Source: Diphasiastrum complanatum
Lineage: Eukaryota; Streptophyta; Lycopodiopsida; Lycopodiales; Lycopodiaceae
Length of the DNA: 64,000 nt
Reading direction: 5' to 3'
Assembly (NCBI GenBank): GCA_029204225.1
Contig: MU832046.1
Span: 26,128-90,127 of the forward strand
Numbering within the stretch: the stretch's first letter is position 1; the number at the start of each line of letters is the position of its first letter. This document shows positions 32,997 through 43,891 of the stretch, piece by piece. A model generated the notes under the pieces. That model saw only the letters and a list, made by a program, of their open reading frames with translations, ran no database searches and had not been told where the DNA came from. The position numbers were made by a program, and so were the translations under genes.

Positions 32997-33797
32997 CTTA
33001 CCAATCAAAAAGCTGAATTTTTACAGATCCTAATCGATGTGCAGGATGAAGAAGGAATAGTTAGAAGACAAATCAGTGTTTCAGCAATCGGACGTCTCCA
33101 ATTTTTCACTAGTAGCGACTCAGGAAGACTTTTTTTGCATTTATGTTACCGAAATAGAGTATTTGAGTTTATCCATGTGAAGTATTTTTACACTCACGTT
33201 TTACGCAGAAATTTTGGTATTGTTGACAAACTCTTTTATGATATTATTTTCGGTTGGACTTACCTACCGAATGTCAAAAGTGAATGGTATTTTCCTTATG
33301 ATGTGTTTTGCCAGTTTGATATAGATAACCTTGATCCTTGTTAATGTTACACTTTTAACTGTTTCAAGAACTTTATCTCTGATAAATTTGGCCGTGTCGT
33401 TTGCACAGACTGTAAGATTATTAAGAGTTCTCTTTTACGAAAATCTTTAGAAAAAGGCCTAAATCATATAACTCTAAGACAAGCTAATGTGAATGAAGTC
33501 AATTTGGAGCTCTATGATGGATGGTTTAAACTTATGGGACTCCTTCCTTCTTATGATTCTTTAGATAGTAATACAAAAAAGGAGCATGCTACTTTTTGTA
33601 AGAGAATTGCTTTAAGTCATATGAGAAAGGGTAAATGGCTTCATAGAAATACTGGGTCTCTTTCTAAATATAGGATTGAAAAAGATCAGCTACTTTGGCT
33701 TACAAACTCCCTTTACGTGAATGGTATTGATAAAGCACAACATAATTCATGTTTCATGTGTAAATTCTTCGCACAAAATTTGGCCATTAAATGACTC
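32997..33797 (+). pseudogene. Unrecognised ORF with one internal stop
   Basis: One frame is open from 32997 to 33794 except for a TAA at 33342-33344, about 265 codons, without an obvious ATG start. The first half reads IVRRQISVSAIGRLQFF and WYFPYDVFCQFDIDNLD. The second half has paired cysteines (VCTDCK, CFMCKFF) and lysine-rich segments. The length with only one stop suggests a relatively young coding relic. I cannot assign a family. It is flanked by copia debris, so it may come from a transposon. Confidence 0.4.
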
Positions 33798-33829
33798 AAC
33801 AGTCTAGATTTTACTCCTTTTCCTAACAG

Positions 33830-34080
33830 TCAATCTAATTGCCTTCTTTCAACGTCGTACTTTGCCTTGAATAGCCATTTGCATGGAATTGTGTAGTCCT
33901 TTGGTAGCTCAGTGATTGTCCATGCTTGATTCTCCATCAGAGAATCAAATTCGGTGTCCATCGCTGCTTTCCATTGGTCAGCATCAGGAGTAGACATTGC
34001 TTCAGAAACCGCGTTTGGTTCCTGCACAAAGTAGCAAGCCGGATCATCCATAAATCTGGATGGAGGCTGTTTAGACCTGT
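33830..34080 (-). pseudogene. Copia reverse transcriptase N-terminal scrap
   Basis: The reverse strand reads PNAVSEAMSTPDADQWKAAM, DTEFDSLMENQAWTITELPK and IPCKWLFKAKYD. This is the conserved opening of copia RT (W..AM..E...L..N.TW.L..LP.....I.CKWVFK.K). It breaks off at both sides, and the upstream part reaches about 34140 with unclear match. Confidence 0.8.
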
Positions 34081-34182
34081 TCGACCTTCTGGGTTGAACT
34101 TCGTTCTTCTGATGTGGGTTGACTCATTGAGGTTCTGACTCATTGTCTAAGTCATACTCGAATTCTTATTATCTTCTTTGCA

Positions 34183-35392
34183 GATTTAGCACGACCTATA
34201 TACAAATTAACTATTGTTCCTATTTGGACAATAGAGGCGTTAGAAGCCTTTGAAAAATTAAAAAAAGCATTATCTTCAGCACCAATACTGCGTTCTCCAG
34301 ATTGGACATTAGAGTTTCATGTTCATACGGATGCCTCAAAATATGCCATTGGATCAGTTTTGACGCAGCCAGGTGACTATAAGAAGGATTATCCTATACG
34401 ATTTGCAAGCAGACAACTTACAAATCCAGAGAAGAATTATTCAACAACAGAACGTGAAGCGCTAGCCATGATTTTTTCTGTTCAAAAATTTCGTCACTAC
34501 CTCATGGAAACGCATTTTGCATTTTATATGGATCATCAACAATTACTTTACTTGGTAAATAAGACGTGTAATACTGGACGTATTGCAAGATGGTTATTAT
34601 TATTGACTGAATTTGACTTTCGAATTGTGGTCAGAAAGAGGAAGCAACATTATCTAGCCGATCACATTTCACGAATTGAATCTGCACCAGTTAATACTGA
34701 AGTGGATGATGAACTGCCAGATGCTGCGTTGTTCTATGTTGAAGTAGTACCTGAGTGGGCGACAAATATTGTTGAGTACCTGATGCTAGGACAGCCGAAT
34801 GACTCTTTGACAAAAGTACAGAAAAGACAATTGATTCATAAGGCTCAAACTTATCAATTAATTGTAGGACAATTGTATCGTCGTGGATCATATAATATTT
34901 TACGAAGATGTGTTTTACCGCATGAAGTACCAGATTTAATCATGTTTTCACATGATGGCATGGGTGGAGGACATTTCTCTACAGATATTATTGTTTGCAA
35001 ACTTTTGCAATCCGGTTGTTGGTGGCCTACGTTTCATAAGGACACAGAAAATTTTATTCAGACATGTGATGTCTGCCAGCGAGCACGACGGCCTACTCGA
35101 CAGAATTATGAACCCTTACATCCGGTTTTATCGCAAGCACCGTTTGAAAAATGGGGACTGGATTATGTTGGTCCTATTCATCCCATTGCGCAAGGATCTC
35201 AGGCCCGATACATTATCGTCACAACTGATTATATGACCAAGTGGGTTGAAGCCAAAGCTATCAAAGTGGCTGATGCGAAATCTACAACCAAGTTTCTATA
35301 TGAAAACACTATAATCAGATTTGGATGTCCGATCGAGATTGTCAGTGATCGGGGTACACACTTTGTTAATCAAACAATAAAGTGTTTACTAT
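34183..35392 (+). pseudogene. Second gypsy element: RNase H and integrase
   Basis: A frame of about 403 codons without stop starts in the RT-RNase H bridge (FEKLKKALSSAPILRSPDW). RNase H follows (HTDASKYAIGSVLTQ, FASRQLTNPEKNYSTTEREALAMIF), then the integrase finger (HDGMGGGH...CDVCQRARRP) and core (GLDYVGPIHP, YIIVTTDYMTKWVEAK, FGCPIEIVSDRGTHFVNQ). The style matches the Tat/Athila side of Ty3/gypsy rather than the chromovirus at 2515. The RT itself is missing upstream, where sequence switches to copia debris. A TAA at 35393 ends the frame within the integrase core. Confidence 0.88.
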
Positions 35393-35995
35393 AAGATTTT
35401 TTTGCTATACACAGATTTAGTAGTCCCTATTATCTTAGAGGGAATGGCCAAGCTGAATCTTCCAATAAGATTCTCTACACCATTATGACAAAGATAGTTG
35501 AAGCAAGTCGGTCTGATTGGGAACATAAACTGTATGCAGCATTATGGGCATTCAGAACCGCTTACAAAAATAGTACAACTCAAACACCTTTTTAACTAGT
35601 TTATGGTCAAGATGCTGTTATGCCAATTGAATTTTTAACGCATAGCAGCAACAGAATGATTAAATGATGATCAGGCTTTACAACTTCGTCATGAAGCATT
35701 GCACAAATTATGTGAAACCCGATTGATGGCAGTTCATGCCTTAGCAGTAGAGAAAGCCCGCGCAAGGCATGGCACGATCGTCGATTGCACAAGAAAGATC
35801 TGGAAGCAGGAGATCTTGCATTGATGTACAAAACCAAGCTGATCAAGGGTAAGTTGAAGTTTACTGGTGATGGCCCGTATAAAGTAAAGGAAATCCTGAA
35901 CTATGGTGCAGTAATTCTTGAGCACTTGGATGGAAAACGATTTGATACTCCGGTAAATGACAGTTGATTACGCAAATTTTGGCAGCCTGCTCCGC
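35393..35995 (+). pseudogene. Gypsy integrase C-terminal remainder
   Basis: Across several frames one reads SPYYLRGNGQAESSNKILYT (carrying the catalytic glutamate), WEHKLYAALWAFRTAYKNST, and later GDLALMYKTKLIKGKLKFTG and GAVILEHLDGKRFDTPVNDS. These are the integrase end and its GPYxV-type tail. Stops and frameshifts make it non-functional. An A-run follows at about 36013-36030. Confidence 0.8.
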
Positions 35996-36139
35996 CAGTT
36001 CAGCAAGTTAGAAAAAAAAAAAAAAAAAGGAAAGACTGATGAGCAAAAGTCAGCAAGTCATCAGCATAAGGAAAATGAAGCACAATATTTTTATGAAAAA
36101 TGCCTTAGAAAATCATTGTTTTGGGTAGATTTGGCCGAT

Positions 36140-36480
36140 ACAATATCAGAAACCTTCGCTGAGCTCTCAGACTGTACATCCACCCTTGATTTATCTAAAT
36201 TGAGGTGGGCGAAGGTTTCTGACAAGAGAAACTTCAATTTTTGAGTCAGGCGAATGTTCAGTGATATGCCATTTTGGGAACCTTTGCCGAGCATCATAAC
36301 CTCATTATGAACCTTCGCCGACCTGGCTAGATGATCTTAAAATGTCAAAATTAGGTTGTCCATAGGTTCAGATTGTGAAAAAATGTATTTATGACAGTAC
36401 CTGGGCGAAGGATCCTCCTGGGCGAAGGTTCATCCTTCGCCAGCCCTGGAAAACGTTCGCCTGATAGGTTCATCTTTCAC
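36140..36480. repeat. Cluster of direct and inverted GCGAAGG motifs
   Basis: TCAGAAACCTTCGC (36146-36159) and GCGAAGGTTTCTGA (36209-36222) form a 14-bp perfect inverted repeat. GGCGAAGG (36421-36428) pairs with CCTTCGCC (36434-36441) around a 5-nt loop. Further copies of the word occur near 36310 and 36405. No coding potential was recognised between the gypsy relic and the K element except a weak frame at 36813. Confidence 0.8.
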
Positions 36481-36812
36481 CGAGATTTTTATAGTCTATT
36501 TTTACATCATTGTACATGCCTGCAAATTTTTGTTCAGAACTGATTAGTCCAACTACTATTCAGTGTAATGGACCCACCAAATTCACCTATAAGTTGGTTG
36601 AATTCGATTCATTCCTCACTTGTGGTAGCGAAGCTCTTGCGAATTTTTCTTGCGACCAAAGCCTTCCAAATTTCCTTTATTGCCTTCTGATACACTTTCA
36701 CAGGTTATAATTCCTTTCTGATCATCATATCTTCTACCGATACTTCCTAGTCTCCGCGCTATACTATCCATCGTGATGTCCCATCTGCAACGGACATCAT
36801 GATTCTTCCTAG

Positions 36813-37070
36813 CACAAGCATGGTCACTCAGTGGATGACCTTGTAGAGCCTCTACTTACTGTAATGGGTATTCATGAGAGAGCCTTTTCGAGATGCATCA
36901 ATATGGATTTCATCACTCTTGCCTTCAGTACGTGGAAGGAAGAGAAATCCAAGTTTTATAGCACCTTCCAAGGAGTCACACACAAGGTGCGTGTCAATGA
37001 GGCCGCACTTGCAGCTATAGGAATCTCATCCGGTATGCAAGCCTCACCCAATCACAAGCATGCCAAATAG
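36813..37070 (+). pseudogene. Probable 5' piece of the K-element ORF
   Basis: About 85 codons are open with no ATG near the start (VDDLVEPLLTVMGIHERAFS, FYSTFQGVTHKVRVNEAALA). It lies in a different frame from the long ORF at 37139 and just before it. I infer it is the beginning of the same protein after a frameshift, but no second copy exists here to confirm that. Confidence 0.4.
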
Positions 37071-37138
37071 GCTATCAAGCCATACATTGACCTCACCAAT
37101 GATCTGCACTAGACTAATGATGGCTGAATCATTTCCTG

Positions 37139-38544
37139 ATGGTTGGCAACCTCAGGAAAGACCGCATCACATCTCAAATCCTTCATAGGATAGTGGAGTC
37201 CCACACAAAGTTGGCCAAAGCCCCTCTTGAACCATATAACTGGTTCAAGACTGTTTCTGGTGAGCTCAAACGAGCTATTAAGGCCAATACAAAACAACAG
37301 TTTGCCGCTGGCTCTCTATTGTCTCTCTTAGCCGCTTCTCACTTAGAAAAAAAAACCCATGGCTTCCACCTGGATTCTGTGCTTTCGGTTTATGAAGTAG
37401 CACCGGCCGAGTCATCTCATCAGGCCTCAAGTTGTCATTGTCCATGCAGCGAGATCGTAATTCCTGACTCGCCTTCTGCGTCACAACGTCGCACTAGGCA
37501 TACCTCATCAACTGTGCTTCCACCCCCTGTTGCTGTTCGCACTGAACTTTCCATTCTCCTCGTCTCTACTCCCATACAAGGACAGTTTGTGACAATTGGG
37601 CCTACCATTCCCATCACAGCTGCCCAGGCCGCCTCACCCCCGCACACCGAAGCAACCTCACCCAACACACAGTTCTTCATGGATATGTTCGATGATTTCG
37701 ACCCCCTTGGGGCCACCAAAATCTTTGAAATGCCCAAGAGCCCAACGCCCTTTGAACCCCAATCCCCTGGAAGAGGATTCAGGCATATCCATGAGTCTAC
37801 TATTGGTGTCGAAGATGCCAGTCAGCAACCACCCACACAAGGTAGCCCAGCCACACTTCGGGTCGACACAGCTCTAAAGTCACCAAAGCAGTTCGACGCC
37901 ACGGTGCCTGAAGGGTTTGAAGAAGAGGATACTTTTGAAGAAGAAGAGACCTTGGCACCTATTCCACGCCTACCAAGGATAGTACCTGCTGCTGCCACCT
38001 CCACGACCGTCGATTCTGGTGATGCTCTCGGGTTAGTTTCAAGCCTTGGGCAAGTGGTCTAGTCTATGCTGGATAAGAAGAAGGAAATGGAGTAGAGGAT
38101 CTCTGATCTAGGATCCAAAAGCACTCTGATTAGCCAAAAAATTGTCCAGCTGGATCGAGAGGTGAAGATAGCCAAGCAACATGAAGAAAAGGCTGAAAGC
38201 GAAAAGACATTGGCCCAACAACAAGCTGATTGCTTGGAAACCTACATCAGCTCCCTGCAAAACGCCCTGACAACCGCACAGGATCAGGTAGATAAGGTAG
38301 TGCAAGAGGCCAAGCAACAGGTGCAGCTGCTGAAGGGGCAATTACAGATGGTGGAACAAGATCGCACACGGCTTTAAGGTGAATTGGATGTGACCACTCT
38401 TGAGCGTGATGCCTATCTGCAAACACAAATACCCGATCATCCGGTCACACCGACGGAGATTGCATATTTATTCAAGAAAGTGGAAACATACAAAGTGGCC
38501 CTTCAGGGATTCCAAGGCCGCTTTGATAGGTTCAAAGGAGCAGC
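37139..38544 (+). pseudogene. K element copy A: coiled-coil ORF, first part
   Basis: One frame runs from the ATG at 37139 to the L insertion at 38544 with three stop codons (38060-38062, about 38094, 38375-38377). The first 300 residues are rich in Pro, Ser and Thr with an acidic patch (FEEEDTFEEEE). Residues from about 320 onward form a long coiled coil rich in Gln, Lys and Glu (IVQLDREVKIAKQHEEKAES, QQVQLLKGQLQMVEQDRTRL), then TEIAYLFKKVETYKVALQGF. The frame resumes at 50167. A second copy at 55517 confirms the protein. Function unknown; it occupies the coding position of a non-autonomous LTR element. Confidence 0.7.
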
Positions 38545-39717
38545 TGTTGTAAAGCTACATTTACAAGCTTTACTTCCGGCGCCAATAGCGCCCATGCTGG
38601 TCCCGGCGCCACTGTGACCAGAATCCAGCCGGCGCCAAGTTCCTATGGCTGAAAATCTTTGATCGGGTCTAGCGAAGTCCAGAGAGCTCAGATCGATGTG
38701 CAATCACCTCACACGATCTAGGCATGATTAAAGGAAGCCTGGGGATCAGTAAAATATAGAGAGAGAATATGACTTTCTAGAGAGAGAGAAATGTGCTTTA
38801 CCAGCCTGGGTAGAGTGCTTGGTATGAGGGGGGTGCCGAATCCCACCAATACTATAGGGGAGTGCGGGTTGTGACTCAGGGCGAGCTCCAACCAAGTCTC
38901 AGCCTCCCTTGCTGGAATGTTGTCATGGCTCTCGCCTTGGCATGCTAGCGCCCCGGAGACTAGGGTCGGTCACACATTTGAAATGTAACATTCTCAGATT
39001 TTTCAAGAAAGTGGGATTTTTCTCAAACTGACTCTGATTACCTTCTGGGCTTCAGTGTTCGATAAAAGCGCTAGTTGTAAGCCCGCTTCAAATTTTTAAG
39101 TTGGCACATAGCTGAGGGTCGTATCCCGGGATACCAGCGGTATGCCGTTGGGACCATTCGGCTTGTGGCGCCAGCGGCATGCTGTCCGAATCATTTGGTC
39201 CAAGAACTGGTTGTCTCCATATCTGTCATGGCTTGTGGTTCTGAGTATTCCTTGCATGAACGTGAATGGGTTAAGCTCTTGGGGAACGGGCTCTAACCTG
39301 TCGGCTGAGTTGGATGGCTTGCTTGGGTGGAAGTTACCTGTTTATGGCTGTCCAGTCTGGCGTGGCGCCAGGTTGGCTTCCAGCACTCATGACAAAGCTT
39401 TCAGTTGGTTAAGTCTGATGTAAGTCAGACAGCTTGCTTGGAATGGATGTTAGTCATTGGTAACGAAGCTTCGAGTTGGTTAAGTTTGATGTATGTTGGG
39501 CGGCTTGCTTGGAGGGAAGTCACCCACATCGGGACCCCCGATCTGGCATGGCACCAGGTTGGATCTCAATGTTGGTTTTTTGGAACTTCAAGTTGGTTAA
39601 GTCTGATTGTTGTTGGCGAGTCGACTGCTTGTATGTCAAGTGGGTTTGGATGGCAAGAGTTGAAGGCTGGGAAGCTAAGTCATGGTTCCCGGCTCCCTTT
39701 GGGATGCCTGCGCTACA
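38545..39717 (+). repeat. L LTR 1
   Basis: 1173 bp from TGTTGTAAAGC to GCGCTACA. It opens with TTGTAAAG...TTTACAA, a terminal hairpin, and a shorter GGCGCC cluster than other copies. TATCAGAGCC-type primer site follows at 39720. Confidence 0.85.
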
Positions 39718-39719
39718 TG

Positions 39720-39732
39720 TGGTATCAGAGCC
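39720..39732 (+). other. L primer-binding site 1
   Basis: TGGTATCAGAGCC two bases after the LTR end. Equivalent sites lie at 43894 and 48980. Confidence 0.85.
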
Positions 39733-42028
39733 GACTGGCCGGTTAGCAATGCGGATCTCAAGGAAATGACCACTGTTTGGGGTTCATCAGGATAACTATT
39801 GTGCAAGGTGTTGCCCATAGTGTAAGCACGGGTGCATCCACGGTCGGGGTGGTCGGCAGAATGGGGGACTTGATGAGTCAAAGTATTGCCCTCAAGGTGT
39901 AAGCACAATCAGTTCTCACGGTTCAGGCCTGGCACTATTTGCACGTAGGACGGATGAGGCAAAGTGCTGCCTAGGTAGGTGAAAGCACGGTCTGTACCTT
40001 CTGGGGTGCGGGGCGACATATTCGAACTATACGGGTTAATCATTGATATAGAGATGTTGCTCGAATTCGGGTGTAAATCACGGGTGGTTTGCTGCCGATG
40101 TGGGATAGTTGCCGATCGTTTAGGTATAAGGGCTATCGACCAAAAAGTGGTGGGGCGTGACTGAGGCAATGTGCTGCTTAATGGTGAAAGCACGGATAGT
40201 TGGAGGGGTGTCCTATGTGGGCTGATTCTGTGATCGATTTGTATGGGCGCGGCCAGGCAAAGGTCCGTTGGCAGGACCATCTCAAAGGGGGATCTTGTCT
40301 TTGTTACCTGTTAGTAAACCTGCCTGAGTGTCTTACTTGTATGTATTTGTGGTGAGTCTTAGTACTCGTGCTTTGTCTGGTTTGCATGATTGCTTGTGAT
40401 ATAAGGAGCTGATGGCTCGAGAAGGAACCTTTCTTTTGAAGGCTGATACCATCAAACAAAGAGGACTACAAAATCTGTGGAGTGGATTTGCAGTTCAAGT
40501 ACTCGCACGTGAACGACAACGAAACGACTCAATGTTTGCAAAGGATGGATGGCTAGCCTGTTTCTTGGGTTAATTTAATTTGCGACAACGCCCGCCAAAC
40601 GCAAGCAGGAAGTCAAAAGTTGGAAAGGACAATTTCAGAAGAGATCTTCTATGGAGCAGTTGGTCTTCATTTTGGGACGGCCACCTTCAGAACTAAAACT
40701 CACTGAGCATGGGTGATATCCAGTATCAGTTGGGTTTTTCCTCAAAGGGGAAAGACTAGGATCCTCTTCAGAGATTGGCAACAAGTTGGATCGAGCCATA
40801 ATCCTAGCAGATGGGAAGCAAAGTGTTGGAAAGGCTTTTTGTTCGAAGAACTCTACTCTAAGTCCGATCAGTTGATTTTATAAGTGGAGGAGAACTATCA
40901 AACACACCTCTCTCTTGGGGCAAATTTTGAATGAAAGTTGATCAAAACGGGGGCAAATTCAAGGTGACCTAGCCATACTCACACGAGAAGACTGGCAAAC
41001 TTTGGACCTAATAAGTTGACAAGTTTTTGTTGTGGAAAGGAAAGCTTGTTATAGGCTTTCTCTGGACCAACAATGATGAGGAAACATATGAGTACGCTGG
41101 CTTGTGTTACGTGTAAGGCAGCTGATCAATGAAGGAATTGTGAAAGTTGAGTCTTGCATGAGAGACTTGGTATTTCGAACGAACGCTAAGGGACAGTTCG
41201 TGTTGAGATCGGACTAGTGCAAACTCTGGGTGCATGTGTCTGATTCAAAGAGAGCTACTTGAAGCCAAGCTCGATGTACACTTCTTGTTTTGACCGTGAG
41301 GCAACTGACCAGTGATGGAATTGTGAAAGTCAAGTTTTGCGCGACGGACATGGTGCTTCAAACAAACGCGAAGAGATAGTTCGTATGCGGATCAAACTGG
41401 TGCGACCCTTTGGCTTTCCACGAGGTCAATGGTTACATTTGGGCTGATTCAAATAGCTACTTCAAGCTAAGTGAGAGGTGCATTGCGGAGTACTCAATCT
41501 TTGCCTACCTTAAAGAGCCAAGAAGGAAATGTATCAAGATCAGGCTGGGACAAGGAGAGAAATCAAGGTGCAGAAGCAACAAGGCACGGAGTGGACCATA
41601 AAGTGGGCAATCAAACCATAAATCCTTCGGCTCAGGGATCCTTGATACCTGTGTGGAACTGATCAAATCTGGAGCTCAGGGAGCTCAACACAAAGTGCAT
41701 CAAGGACAAATCAGGAGTCAGAAGCAATAGGGGCGAACATTTCAAAAAAAGGCCTTTGTCACTAGTTAATAAGGTTCTTGGGTTTTACGAAAGCGATATA
41801 AAATCTACGCTTTTCCCAGACAAAGAGATATTTTAAGTTATGTAATTTTTCAGTACAAAGAGCTGAGCCTCCGACTTGTGGTGTGCCAACGTCAATGCTA
41901 ATAAAAAGTGGCCAGTAAATTGAGTATTGTGCCAAGTAGCTTAAATGTACAGCTATTTTAATTGGGACATACCTTTACTTTAATCTGACATCTGATGAGG
42001 ACATCAGATTTTATAAAGGTGGGGTGGA
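39733..42028 (+). other. L internal region 1 (degraded coding, no intact ORF)
   Basis: Begins with GTGCT/AGCAC hairpin motifs (from about 39812). An ATG at 40410 opens 54 codons (MAREGTFLLKADTIKQRGLQ) before a stop. Between about 41085 and 41500 two diverged tandem units encode related peptides (VRQLINEGIVKVESCMRDLV and VRQLTSDGIVKVKFCATDMV). They end in a 63-codon frame MAFHEVNGYIWADS also present in region 2. The polypurine-like AAAGGTGGGGTGGA precedes the next LTR. I read this as a decayed gag-like gene. Confidence 0.6.
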
Positions 42029-42646
42029 TGTTGTAAAGCTACCTTTACAAGCTTTACTTCTGGCGCCAGCATTGTCCTCGGCGCCAGCAGCGCCCCTGCT
42101 GCATCCGGTGCCAGCGTCGCTCCCGGCGCCACTGTGACCAGAATCCAGCCGGCGCCAAGTTCCTATGGCTAAAAATCTTTCGGGTCTAGCGAAGTCTAGA
42201 GAGCTCAGATCGATGTGCAATCACTTCACACGATCTAGGCATGATTAAAGGAAGTCTGGGGATCAATAAAATCTAGAGAGAGAAAATTTTAGAGAGAGAA
42301 AAATGTGCTTTACCAGCCTGGGTAGAGTGCTTGGTAGAAGGGGGGGGGTGCCGAATCCCACCAATACTATAGGGGAGTGCGGGTGTTGTAAATCTACCTT
42401 TACAAGCTTTACTTCCGGCGCCATGGGCGCCAACATCGCCCCTGCTGCTCCCGGCGCCAACGGTGTCGGCGCCGCTCCTGGGGCCACTGTGATCGAAATC
42501 CAGCCGGCGCCAAGTTCCTATGGCTGAAAATCTTTGATCGGTTCTAGCAGAGTCCAAAGAGCTCAGATCGATGTGCAATCACCTAACATGATCTAGGCAT
42601 GATTAAAGGAAACCTGGGGAGAGCTACTTGAAGCCAAGCTCGATGT
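42029..42646 (+). repeat. Two truncated L LTR starts and an internal scrap in tandem
   Basis: An LTR start at 42029 is cut off after about 355 bp. A second start (TGTTGTAAATC) at 42384 is cut after about 235 bp. About 26 bp of L internal sequence (AGAGCTACTTGAAGCC, as at 41251) then leads into the full LTR at 42647. This looks like repeated template switching or recombination. Confidence 0.8.
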
Positions 42647-43891
42647 TGTTGTAAAGCTACCTTTACAAGCTTTACTTCCGGCGCCATCGGCGCCAGCTAT
42701 GTCCCCGGCGCTAGCAGCGCCCCTGCTGCTCCCGGCGCCAACGGCGCCTGCGCCGCTCCCGGCGCCACTGTGACCAGAATCCAGCCGGCGCCAAGTTCCT
42801 ATGGCTGAAAATCTTTGATCGGTTCTAGCGAAGTCCAGAGAGCTCAGATCGATGTGCAATCACCTCACACGATCTAGGCATGATTAAAGGAAGCCTGGGG
42901 ATCAATAAAATCTAGAGAGAGAAAATGACTTTCTAGAAAGAGAAAATCCTAGAGAGAGAAAAACGTGCTTTACCAGCTTGGGTAGAGTGCTTGGTATGAG
43001 GGGGGGTGCCGAATCACACCAATACTATAGGGGAGTGCGGGTTGCGACTCAGGGCGAGCTCCAACCAAGTCTCAGCCTCCCTTGCTGGAATGTTGTCATG
43101 GCTCTCGCCTTGGCATGCTAGCGCCCCGGAGACTAGGGTCGGTCACACACTTGAAATGTAACCTTCTCAGATTTATCAATAAAGTGGGATTTTCCTCAAA
43201 CTGACTCTGATTACCTTCTGGGTTTCAGTGTTCGGTAAAAGCGCCAGTTGTAAGGCCGCTTTCAAAAATTTTAACTTGGCACATAGCTGAGGGTCGTATC
43301 CCGGGACGCCAGCGGTATGCCGTCGGGACCATTCGGTCCGTGGCGCCAGCGGTATGCTGTCGGGACCATTTGGTCCAAGAACTGGTTGTTTCCATATCTG
43401 TCGCGGCTTGTGGTTCTGAGTGTTCCTTGCATGAACGTGAATGGGTTAAGCTCTTGGGGAACGGGCTCTAACCTGTCGGCTGAGTTGGATGGCTTGCTTG
43501 GGTGGATGTTACCTGTTTATGGCTGTCCAGTCTGGCGTGGCGCCAGGTTGGCTTCCAGCGCTCGTGACGAAGCTTTCAGTTGGTTAAGTCTGATGTAAGT
43601 CAGACCGCTTGCTTGGAATGGATGTTACTCGTTTGTAACGAAGCTTCGAGTTGGTTAAGTTTGATGTATGTCGGGCGGCTTGCTTGGAGGGAAGTCACCC
43701 ACGTCGGGACCCCCGATCTGGCATGGCGCCAGGTTGGATCTCAATGTTGGTTTTCGGAACTTCAAGTTGGTTAAGTCTGATCGTTGTTGGCGAGTTGGCT
43801 GCTTGTATGTCAAGTGGGTTTGGATGGCAAGAGTTGAAGGCTGGGAAGCTAAGTCGTGGTTCCCGGCTCCCTTTGGGATGCCTGCGCTACA
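42647..43891 (+). repeat. L LTR 3 (full length)
   Basis: 1245 bp, TGTTGTAAAGC to GCGCTACA. Near the start, about 100 bp hold a cluster of GGCGCC palindromes. The second half contains three imperfect repeats sharing TTGGTTAAGT(C/T)TGAT and GCTTGCTTGGA. Its full-length sister is LTR 4 at 46601. Confidence 0.88.

Noticed and set aside
38503-38703. Gly/Ala-rich antisense frame starting MHIDLSSLDFAR, repeated in five L LTR copies
   Set aside because: It arises from the GGCGCC cluster and ends differently in each copy. The copies are young duplicates, so an open frame is expected without selection.
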